Shown here: positions 1 to 9,100 of the stretch, piece by piece
Numbering within the stretch: position 1 is the stretch's first letter
Layout of the letters: each line of letters begins with the position of its first letter
NCBI GenBank assembly: GCA_030063045.1
Contig: JAQSEB010000025.1
Span: 513,043 to 577,042 of the forward strand
Reading direction: 5' to 3'
DNA length: 64,000 bases
Origin: Pratylenchus scribneri
Lineage: Eukaryota > Nematoda > Chromadorea > Rhabditida > Pratylenchidae
Position numbers and translations under genes: made by a program
Notes under the pieces: generated by a model
What the model saw: the letters and a program-made list of their open reading frames with translations, nothing else
Database searches by the model: none
What the model was told of the DNA's origin: nothing

Positions 1-86
1 GAAATCATAATTATTCTCAGAGAATTGCTCTGTTCATTAAAAAAAATTAAAAATCATTTTCTCGAAGTTCTATTATAATTTTTAGT

Positions 87-334
87 CATCGATGATTTGT
101 CAACAATTGGTCAAAGGCATTTTATACGACTATAAATTGGAAATCCATTCATGCCAAAACCAAAAATTGGATTTTCAACTCAAAACAATGCCAAATAAGA
201 CACACAAATGGAATAAAAATAAACCAAAGGAATTGCTTGGGCCAATTCCAATTCACATATTCAATTGGTTGAGGGAGAAAATGGCCGAAATATTAGATGA
301 TTATGAGGAATTTGTTAGAAATGAAGAAAAATGA
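87..334 (+). CDS. exon-like frame, unknown protein
   Basis: An open frame runs from a splice-acceptor-like TTTTTAG (about 80-86) through an in-frame ATG at 92 to a TGA at 332-334. From the ATG it codes 80 residues, rich in Lys, Asn and Glu, ending in the acidic stretch DDYEEFVRNEEK. There is no signal peptide or membrane segment and I recognise no family. The acceptor directly before the ATG fits either a last exon of a gene starting outside the window or a trans-spliced small gene. Composition is clearly less A+T-rich than the flanks, which favours coding. Function unknown. Confidence 0.4.
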
Positions 335-1323
335 TAGAACTGTGCGGATATTTTTTATTTTTTCGAACATTTCTCCTCTGATGTTATTTTATCGATGTTA
401 TTTTTATTGATTAAATTAAAAATTTAATTAAAAATTAACTGATAAAAATTTATAGTTGTAGGAGAATTCTTCACCTATTAGTGAAAAAGAATTTGTAAAA
501 ATATTTTTCTAACATATGTTAAAAATTATTTTAAAAAATTATGGCTCAGAAGAGAGCATAAGGTAAAGTTGGCACTATTGCAAGAAATGGCTTTTTGAAA
601 TTTTTTACTAAGTCTAAATCTAGCTCAATATTCTGGCAAAAGAAAGAAAAAGTAAAATAATATTAAAAATTAATTTCCCGACATTGTCGAGATTATTTAA
701 CATTTTGTTATTGATTAGTCATTATATTAATTTTTTAAACCTTTTTTTATAGAGGCCGCAAATTTCGATTTCGGTAAGGGTCGCAAAATTCGTGATCGCA
801 AATTTCGGAATAACAAAGTTCTGTTAACCATTTACAAGTAATTTTTGGATGGGAAGATTTTTTAATTTAATTGTTTCTTTTAATTTTTATGGTAATTAAA
901 TGAAATCGAAACGGAATAATTAAATGAGATGAAAGAATTCACATGATTAACAAAAATTCCGTATCACACTCTCCCAATTATCCCATTTTCATTTCGTAAT
1001 AAGTTTCGTTTAATCCCTCCTCCACACCCATTTTGCCTATTTACCTTTAAAATTCATGGATTTTGATTCCCAATCAGCCAAATTTCTCCTATAATTCCTA
1101 CCTAGCAAATGTCTCGCTCGACTAATTCTTTCCTGCAAATTCCTGCAAATTTCTTTGTTTCATCAAATTTTAATTTCGATCCCTAATTTTGTTATCATAA
1201 ATGGCCATTTTTCTTTTAAAGTTACGCTTGATTGATGATCAGACATACAATTTATTGCCTTTATAAGCTCCTTCAAAACTGTCATTTTCAGCCACTTCTT
1301 TCATTTTATAAAAAATTTCCATA
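335..1323. other. intergenic, no gene seen
   Basis: A+T-rich spacer. A frame beginning ATG at 541 codes about 38 codons with one in-frame TAA and is not convincing. A perfect 10-bp tandem duplication (TCCTGCAAAT) lies at 1131-1150. The last 40 bp hold TTTTCAG (1285-1291), a good cis- or trans-splice acceptor, 32 bp before the ATG at 1324. Confidence 0.5.
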
Positions 1324-1739
1324 ATGACGAAAATTCAAATGACATTAAACATTGTTATTTTTAAACATTGTTATTTTCTTACTCTTCACCATCATTATTT
1401 CTGACGCTGAATCGGCTCCTACAAAGAAAAAAACTAATATCAAACCGATCAAATCAAATGAAGAAACTGGAAATAATAGTAGTGGAAGAATGGCTTCATC
1501 ATCATCGTTGAATGTGAATAAAAGAATCATAACAAAAAATAAGGAAGAAAATGAAAATAGAAAAAATAGTAAAAGAATTGATGAAACATTGGAAGTGAAC
1601 ACAAAAAATGGACGCAAAAAGGCACAGAAAAAGGCATCATGCTGCGGCACTAATTCATTCAGTTGGCTGCAAAAATTGTGGCTGTTACCACAATTGTGCT
1701 GGAAATTGTTGCACAGGTGGAAAATGCGGTTGCTATTAA
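1324..1739 (+). pseudogene. secreted cysteine-rich peptide gene, frameshifted by two microduplications
   Basis: Three frames each carry one part of a typical secreted peptide. The ATG at 1324 opens the signal peptide (frame 1). A perfect 16-bp tandem duplication (1346-1361 and 1362-1377) pushes the rest of the hydrophobic core and a Lys/Asn/Ser-rich propeptide-like stretch into frame 2. A 4-bp duplication ATTC (1653-1656 and 1657-1660) then moves the cysteine-rich end into frame 0, which closes with TAA at 1737-1739. Ignoring one copy of each duplication joins all three parts without a stop. The tail then has ten cysteines in about 32 residues, spaced CC-x6-C-x2-C-x-C-x3-C-x3-CC-x4-C-x-C. TTTTCAG at 1285-1291 is a likely SL acceptor. 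Most likely a recent pseudogene or a broken allele; an assembly error is less likely since both changes are exact tandem copies. Function of the peptide unknown. Confidence 0.7.
1346..1377. repeat. 16-bp perfect tandem duplication in the signal-peptide codons
   Basis: The unit TAAACATTGTTATTTT occurs twice back to back. Sixteen is not a multiple of three, so the reading frame set by the ATG at 1324 is lost and a TGA follows soon after. Confidence 0.9.
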
Positions 1740-1979
1740 ATGTTAGAAATTCATGGAAATTTCTCGTTGACGAGATGGGAATTTTGAAGAAGATCAAATA
1801 TTTTATTCTTTTGCATCTATATTTTTTTATATTTCGGGAGTTTATATGCATAAAGCATGTTGCAAGAAATTTTTTTAACCTCTGCTAGGAGACTATGTCT
1901 GTATTACGCCGAATATGGGAAATAGTAGCCCAATTACGAAAGTTGGTCAAATATTGGAAATTCTTGAACCATCAAACCT

Positions 1980-2217
1980 TAATCTTATCATACCTTAACC
2001 CTAAAATCCATGCCGGCCCTAATTCGGCCCGAATTGTTTTTCATTTAAAAAGGATATTAATAATTAAATTAAAAAATTATAATTATGTAATGAGAGTAGC
2101 CCTAATCTTACCGTACCTTAACCCTAAATTCCATGCCGGCCCTAATTCGGCACGAATTGTTTTTCATTTAAAAAGGGAATGAATAATTAAAATAAAAAAT
2201 TATAATTATGTAAAGAG
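1980..2217 (+). repeat. 124-bp direct tandem duplication
   Basis: Two copies start at about 1981 and 2105, offset 124 bp, and differ at roughly a dozen positions. Each contains TACCTTAACCCTAAA, a palindromic AATTCGGCCCGAATT-like core (CGGCCCG in copy 1, CGGCACG in copy 2) and TTTTTCATTTAAAAAGG. The 95-codon frame across both copies (1895-2182) is the consequence of the duplication and I do not call it a gene. Confidence 0.8.
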
Positions 2218-2543
2218 GTAATGAAATCTATTATGATGTTGTGAACACAGTCCACAAATTGGAAAGATTACAATCACATTTTCTCACACAATTTGCCCCA
2301 TTTCATTTTCCCCATTTTAGCGATTGTCTTCCATAATAATTTCCTTTATTACAATTTCCCTTTAGCATTTTCTCATCGGATTTGCCCATCCATTCATTTT
2401 CATTCAGCAATCTTTTCTCGACATTTTTAGTTTGTTCGTTTCATTCATTTTCTTCGAGCCATATTCGGCTCGTTTTACCTTTTAGCATTAAATTGTCATT
2501 TCATTTTTAATTGTATTTTTGTACATTTTCATTCTTTTTGAAT
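2218..2543. other. intergenic, nothing called
   Basis: Pyrimidine-rich on the plus strand, with repeated TTTGCCC and TTTCATTTTC words. There are no long frames. This is the flank upstream of the SL1 match. Confidence 0.4.
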
Positions 2544-2565
2544 GGTTTAATTACCCAAGTTTGAG
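2544..2565 (+). ncRNA. exact SL1 spliced-leader exon sequence without its splice donor
   Basis: These 22 bases, beginning GGTTTAATTACC and ending AAGTTTGAG, equal the SL1 leader conserved across nematodes. In an SL RNA gene the leader is followed directly by GT and the rest of an RNA of about 100 nt; here it is followed by GCTTTACAG, so no functional SL RNA can be made. The best reading is a retroposed copy of a trans-spliced mRNA, or an SL RNA pseudogene that has lost everything but the leader. Chance occurrence of an exact 22-mer in 64 kb is negligible. It also establishes the host as a nematode. Confidence 0.85.
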
Positions 2566-2971
2566 GCTTTACAGATTAATTGGAGAATAAATAAATTTGA
2601 TTGGAATTTGAATTTGATTTTAAACCAAAGAGGAAAATAAAGAGAGTGTTTTCTTCAATGACTAATTTAGCCTATGCTAAAAATAAATTTTAAAAGCGTA
2701 ATTTCGTTAAATATCAAATGAATTTATTATTCTTATGCAGGTTAACCAAAATCACCTGCTTTATATTTTATTGGCATTTGGAATATTTAACTTTAATATT
2801 AATCATATATGAAGCATTTATTCGAATGGTATGAATATGACGTAGATAATTTTTCAGCTGGAAGAAATGATTTTGACAAATAAATAAAAGCTGTAAAAAC
2901 TAGTTTATTTCAAATTTGAATTATAAAATATAAATTATCTCGAATTGAATATTAAAAAATATAATTTGAGG

Positions 2972-4092
2972 ATGCCTTACACCACAATGAATACCATACA
3001 TTGGTGGAATGCCCGTCTATGTCCTCCAATTGTAATTGCATTTAATCTTTTGTTGATTTGGTTCGTTCGCAAGAAAACACCCAAGGTGATGCATTTGCAC
3101 AGTCAAATTCTCCTTCAAACTGGCATTCTGGATATTTTGGTACTTCTGATCACCATCTTAGGACAGCCAGTAAATTCAAATTAAATTAAATAAATAAAAA
3201 CTTTTAGTCAATTTTCACACAAAACACCACAAATATTTTATTTGAGGGTTATTTTATCGATTGCTTCAATTCAGAATGCCAATTGATTATATTATATTGT
3301 ATTTGGTTTACTTTCATTTCTTCGATGTTTACGGATTGGCAGTCCAGTTCATTTATCGATATCTTCTATTCAATCGGTAATAGTATATTTGAAAAATAAT
3401 GTTAAAATTTTTTATTCCACTTATGAAAAATATGCCTACTAATATTTGTGTTTCATTAACATGAGCAAAAATGCAAAAAGTAGCAATTTGAATAATGTAA
3501 CTTTTTTTTTGTTGAGGAATATGTTTCTAGAAGTAGATTGTCCTAGACTCCCAAATCATAAAACCAATTGATAGATCTCATCAAGAAGCATCATTTGGTA
3601 TATATTTTTTTATGGTCCTACTTCGATAGTTTTTTATAATTTGAATTATAATCAAAAAATCAAATTACATTTATGAAAAAAATTGGTTAAATTAAATTCT
3701 TTTTCCAATATTCATTATATTTTTTATTCTTCTTGGTGAATTGGTTTCGTAGAAAAGGAAATTATTAATTTTTTAAATATTACAAAATTAAAAAAATAAT
3801 TTCATATGAAATTCAGTGATATTAAAATAAATATATTGAAATATATGCAAATGTTATCAATAGCATTCATTCCTTCGGGCATTTTTGGTGTATATATCTA
3901 TTTAATGAACACTATTTTTAAATCAATGGATAATAATGCTGATAGCGAATTACCAACAATAACAACTTTCGCATATGTGGCTGGATCATCAAAATATTTT
4001 AGACAACCAGTTAACATTTTATCCAAAATATCCATTGCCATGTATATGATTATTTTCATTATTTGGTTTGGAATAATTGCATTTTGTGGGAG
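2972..4092 (+). pseudogene. nematode 7TM chemoreceptor (Str/Srd-like), frameshifted, five membrane segments visible
   Basis: Three exons join cleanly. Exon 1 (2972-3169, phase 0, donor GTAAAT) carries TM1 and TM2, with the polar turn RKKTPKVM after TM1 as in Str/Srd receptors. Exon 2 (3208-3376, acceptor CTTTTAG) carries an extracellular loop and TM3, ending with FIYRYLLFNR, the family's conserved YRY block. Exon 3 (3817-4092) starts with the single base needed to complete the Arg codon and carries TM4 and TM5. Exon 2 changes frame: the loop and first half of TM3 are in one frame and DVYGLAVQFIYRY in another, a net +2 near 3311-3321. TM6, TM7 and the C-terminus are not recognisable downstream, where the minisatellite begins. 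The receptor would sit in sensory-neuron cilia membranes, as is known for the family. Probably a pseudogene or damaged allele. Confidence 0.7.
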
Positions 4093-5650
4093 GTAATTGC
4101 ACTGTCCTGAGAGATTTGGTGGGGTTTTTGTGCTTTTGAAATTGCACTGTCCTGTGAGATTCGGTGGGGTTTTTGTGCTTTTGTAATTGCACTGTCCTGT
4201 GAGATTTGATGGGGTTTTTGTGCTTTTGTAATTGCGCTGTCCTGTGAGATTCGGTGGGGTTTTTGTGCTTTTGTAATTGCACTGTCCTGTGAGATTTGAT
4301 GGGGTTTTTGTGCTTTTGTAATTGCACTGTCCTGTGAGATTTGATGGGGTTTTTGTGCTTTTGTAATTGCGCTGTCCTGTGAGATTCGCTGGGGTTTTTG
4401 TGCTTTTGTAATTGCACTGTCCTGTGAGATTCGCTGGGGTTTTTGTGCTTTGGTAATTGCACTGTCCTGTGAGATTCGCTGGGGTTTTTGTGCTTTTGTA
4501 ATTGCACTGTCCTGTGAGATTTGATGGGGTTTTTGTGCTTTTGTAATTGCGCTGTCCTGTGAGATTCGGTGGGGTTTTTGTGCTTTTGTAATTGCACTGT
4601 CCTGTGAGATTCGCTGGGGTTTTTGTGCTTTTGTAATTGCACTGTCCTGTGAGATTCGCTGGGGTTTTTGTGCTTTGGTAATTGCACTGTCATGTGAGAT
4701 TCGCTGGGGTTTTTGTGCTTTTGTAATTGCACTGTCCTGTGAGATTTGATGGGGTTTTTGTGCTTTTGTAATTGCACTGTCCTGTGAGATTTGATGGGGT
4801 TTTTGTGCTTTTGTAATTGCGCTGTCCTGTGAGATTCGCTGGGGTTTTTGTGCTTTTGTAATTGCACTGTCCTGTGAGATTCGCTGGGGTTTTTGTGCTT
4901 TGGTAATTGCACTGTCCTGTGAGATTCGCTGGGGTTTTTGTGCTTTTGTAATTGCACTGTCCTGTGAGATTCGCTGGGGTTTTTGTGCTTTGGTAATTGC
5001 ACTGTCCTGTGAGTTTCGGTGGGATTTTTGTGCTTTGGTAATTGCACTGTCCTGTGAGATTTGGTGGCATTTTTGTTCTTTTGTAATTGCACTGTCCTGT
5101 GAGATTCGCTGGGGTTTTTGTGCTTTTGTAATTGCGCTGTCCTGTGAGTTTCGCTGGGGTTTTTGTGCTTTGGTAATTGCACTGTCCTGTGAGATTCGCT
5201 GGTGTTTTTGTGCTTTTGTAATTGCACTGTCCTGTGAGATTCGCTGGGGTTTTTGTGCTTTTGTAATTGCACTGTCCTGTGAGATTCGCTGGGGTTTTTG
5301 TGCTTTTGTAATTGCACTGTCCTGTGAGATTCGGTGGGGTTTTTGTGCTTTTGTAATTGCACTGTCCTGTGAGATTCGCTGGGGTTTTTGTGCTTTTGTA
5401 ATTGCGCTGTCCTGTGAGTTTCGGTGGGATTTTTGTGCTTTGGTAATTGCACTGTCCTTTGAGATTCGCTGGGGTTTTTGTGCTTTTGTAATTGCACTGT
5501 CCTGTGAGATTCGGTGGGGTTTTTGTGCTTTGATAATTGCACTGTCCTGTGAGATTCGGTGGGGTTTTTGTGCTTTGATAATTGCACTGTCCTGTGAGAT
5601 TCGGTGGGATTTTTCTGCTTTGGTAATTGCGCTGTCCTCTGAGATTCCGG
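4093..5650 (+). repeat. 45-bp minisatellite, about 34.5 units, starting in a splice donor
   Basis: The unit ATTGCACTGTCCTGTGAGAT-TCGCTGGGGTTTTTGTGCTT-TTGTA repeats in strict 45-bp steps from 4096 to about 5650. Variants are concentrated at GCT/GGT/GAT in the middle, A or G at position 6, and T or G before GTA. The first unit is continuous with the chemoreceptor exon end GGGAG|GTAATTGC, so the donor itself is the left edge of the array. Nearly every unit re-creates a donor-like TTTGTAATT or TTGGTAATT (two have TTGATAATT). Because 45 is a multiple of 3 and the unit lacks stops, long frames stay open on both strands; I read these as a by-product of the repeat, not genes. Confidence 0.95.
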
Positions 5651-6118
5651 TTTCCTCATTAATTATCAATGTATGGACCAAACAGTTCGAGTTGGCTCTG
5701 ATCGAGAATTTCGAATGATTTGTGTGGAAGATGCATGCGCAACAGGATCGAAAGAAAGACATTTGGCCGCATTCTCTTGATGGACTATTTTATTTTAATA
5801 TTGTCCAATCGATTATATTCATTCCAATCCACCCTCGCCCGATGCTCCCATTTTTGTTGTCAATTTTACATTTTTGTAGAATTATTTGTCCTTTATACTT
5901 ATTTTTTGGTACCTCTGGAAAAATTGGAAGTTATCAATTTAAATGAGGAATTAGAAAGAAATATGAATGTTTATGTTATCCAATTATTCCGAAAATGCCA
6001 TTTAATGGAGAAAGAATTTTGTTTACAACCACTTAAATATTGTAGTATTCAAAAATTTAATGCAAATTTGTCAATTATTATGAAATTGGAAGAATTATTA
6101 GAAGAAAAATTAAATTAA
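5651..6118 (+). CDS. uncertain exon material after the minisatellite
   Basis: Two plus-strand pieces of ordinary composition. One, in frame with a repeat frame, ends at 5718 and contains WTKQFELALIENF, loosely like the loop before TM6 of Str receptors. A second frame (5720-6118, 132 codons, ends TAA) has a hydrophobic middle (about residues 20-66) and a charged tail with ELERNMN and KLEELLEEKLN. It has no convincing start. They may be further exons of the damaged receptor or an unrelated last exon. Low certainty. Confidence 0.25.
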
Positions 6119-9100
6119 GCGAGAGCAATGTGTTATCATAAAACAAAGGATGGCTGGATATATAATACTAGAAGCACTTAATTTATTGGAGACCAGCTCA
6201 TAAATCACATATGCTCACCTATATCATGCTATAAAAAATTAATCAGTATTTTATTGTTTTACTTTAATTAAATAATTGCACCACATCATTTCTTCTCTCC
6301 TATCATTCAAGATTTTCTTTAATTCTTCTTTAAAATAATTTTGATTTTTTATTAAAAAAGAATATTTAACAATTCTCTTAATCTATACAAAACTCCCCTT
6401 CCTTAAAAAATTTTATTTTCATTTTCCAATTTAAATTATATTTAATTCTCCATTAGGCCTTCACATTCTTGTAAGCTTATCCAAATCACTCAAGGAGTCC
6501 CACAAATTAGGATCCATGTAAGCAAATTAGGGTAGTAAGAGAAATGGGTCAATCAAATCTTTTAATTTATAAAAAATGAATTTTTTGAATCCAAACCGAA
6601 ATAAAATAATTCTACTCAGGGAAAATTATATTTTAATATAATAAATGTATTTTATTTTTTAAATTGAAATCTTTTAGTATTTTTATATAAATTTTTTCCT
6701 AGATAAAATAAATCATCATAAATTATTTTCTTGATATATCGAAATTTTTAAATATTAAATAAAATAATACATTTATAATCGTTCTATTTCATTTCATCTG
6801 ATTTCAATAAATAATATATATAATATATGATAAAATAATTTATAAATTGATATATTTTTTATAATACATCTAAATTTAGACTTTGCCTTTCCCTTCTTTA
6901 TCTGCTTATATTATTGATGCGTGTTTCAAATCTGCGAACCATCCAATAAATTAAAATATGCTTTTGAAACCGTAAGAAATTCATATTTTTAATTATTCAA
7001 ATATTTATTTTTTTATTACCAAATAATCATTACTTCGCTTTTACAATTTTTCTTAATTCTAAAATTCGAGAAAATGAACGAAAAATATAATTATAAATTA
7101 TATAAAAATTGCTCATAATAGTTTTTCATATTTAAATATGATGACCTAAAATAGATTGAAGCGGGAGATTTTATGAAGGATTAATTTAGAGATAATGGAG
7201 TTTTTTAAAATTATATATCATAGATTGATTTTATCATTTTAATTTTTTTCAATATAGATACAATTTTTTGAGTGGTGAGGCCATTCACGAATAATGGAAC
7301 CGGTGAAACAGCGCATAATATTTTACCATTTTAACTAATTTAATTCTTAAATTTATGAGGATTTTGATCAAAAATCTTGAGATTTTATATTGGGCAATAT
7401 TTTATAATGTTTGCCTTTTTTAATAAAATTATTTAATATTTTATAATAGCAATCCTCAGTAATATCATTATTCCTAATTGTTGTAATTTATATTTTTTTA
7501 AATTAATTTTAATAATTTTTTTTTAAATTTAATATAATATTTAATTTTTTAATAGATTTATTCTAAAAATTATTTAAGATAATTTTTTTATAAATATTTT
7601 ACAAGATAATTATTTTATTTTTTGCATATATAAAAAAAAGTATTTGATCGCTCAAATTTCATTCTTATAAATTTATAACTTTCAGATTTATTTTTCTGAG
7701 AAAAATTTATATAAACTTAATTTTTTATTTCATAAATTCATCCACAATAATTTTTAATAATAAATAAATATTCCAACTTTTATTGTAGGGCAAGCCTAAA
7801 ATAAGAAAAATAGTTATATAATAATTATTTTTATTTTTATAATTCATAATATTATCTCTAGTTTATTTTTTATTAACATTTTGAATTAAAAAGTAATTTT
7901 ATGGAATTTTTTATTGTAATAATATCATAAAAAATTTAAATTCATTTTATTTTATTAATAATTTGTTTTTTATCGTAGATTTTCTTTCTTTCTTATCTAT
8001 ATATAAAATTTTATGATAAAAATCCTATACATCATTTTTTCTCCTAGAATTTATCAGTTGAATCCAATTTTCCTTTATGCTACAAAAATTAATTAATTTA
8101 TTTTATTTCTTTTTAATTGTAATAAATTTTTATTAATTTTATTTTTAAAAATATTTCTACTTTTTTTTCTGATTATATTTAATTTTATTTAAAAATTCGT
8201 TTTGCACACTAAGTAAGAGCATTGTGCGATCGCTATTTTTAACTTGGATAACAAGCCTTACAGTCGGCTTCTCTAATTGAATAATATTGCATTTATCCTA
8301 TATATTTTTATAAAAAAAATAAAAAAAAGGAAAAGAATGGAAATCGGACTTATAAAAAATCCGTCATTCCTAAATTGAGAAAATCTCACTCTTATTTTTT
8401 TTGTAAATTTTTATAAATTTTAATAAAATTATATTAATAATTAAAAAATTATATTGAAATAGGTTTTAATTTTTTTTTTTAAATTTTGTATCTTTTTTTT
8501 CTATTTCTAGTGTAGCTCTGGTTTTAGATTTTTCAATACCGATGATATTGTTATAAAAAAATCATTCTAGGTTTAGCCTTTAAATAGGATTCTTTTAGTT
8601 GACTTCCAAAATATCTACTATTTTATCATGAATGGAAAGTTATATATTTTATTAATTTATATTTAATTTTCCGAAACTTAAAGATATTATAATCATATCA
8701 TTTCCTTTTAATAATAATTATGGATTTATTAGTTTAATTATTATCATTAGTTCAAAAATAGATGGTTCAAAATTTTCCCTTTATGAAGTAATTTTTTCTT
8801 AAAGAATATGATTTTCATAATAATTTTGTCGTTTTAAAATTTGATAATTGTAAAGTACCACAAAATATTTTATTCAATTTTTTCATTATTATTGAATTAA
8901 TTTCTTTAGTTTTTAATTTTAATAAATAAATAATTTTTCTTTATTAAAGCATATCATTTTTATCTCTCTAAGTAAGTATATATTTATATTTTGTAATTTT
9001 TAAATTGAAAATTTATTTAATTTAAAAGTTAAGAAATTTGTTATATTAATAAAATTTATTTAAATTTTAATTGGTTTGCTATTTAATATATTAAAATTAA

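Noticed and set aside
541..660. Short frame from ATG at 541 reading MAQKRA, stop, GKVGTIARNGFLKFF
   Set aside because: One in-frame TAA, under 40 codons and no recognised family. Possibly a gene remnant but not supportable.
1345..1851. 168-codon minus-strand frame
   Set aside because: Antisense shadow of the cysteine-rich peptide gene; Phe/Ser/Leu-rich as expected for antisense.
2138..2156. AATTCGGCACGA looks like a cDNA-library EcoRI adaptor
   Set aside because: The neighbouring tandem copy has CGGCCCG in the same place, and the surrounding 124 bp is duplicated, so this is a natural palindrome with one substitution.
4096..5650. Regular repeats suggesting a CRISPR array
   Set aside because: The units are contiguous with no unique spacers, and the genome is nematode.
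4019..5762. Minus-strand frames of over 500 codons and a plus-strand frame of over 250 codons
   Set aside because: All are read-through of the stop-free 45-bp unit; variants do not favour synonymous changes in any one frame.
6457..6517. Plus-strand islet with splice-like borders reading LHILVSLSKSLKESHKLGS
   Set aside because: The minus strand reads a more protein-like MDPNLWDSLSDLDKLTR over the same bases; neither can be preferred, so no exon called.
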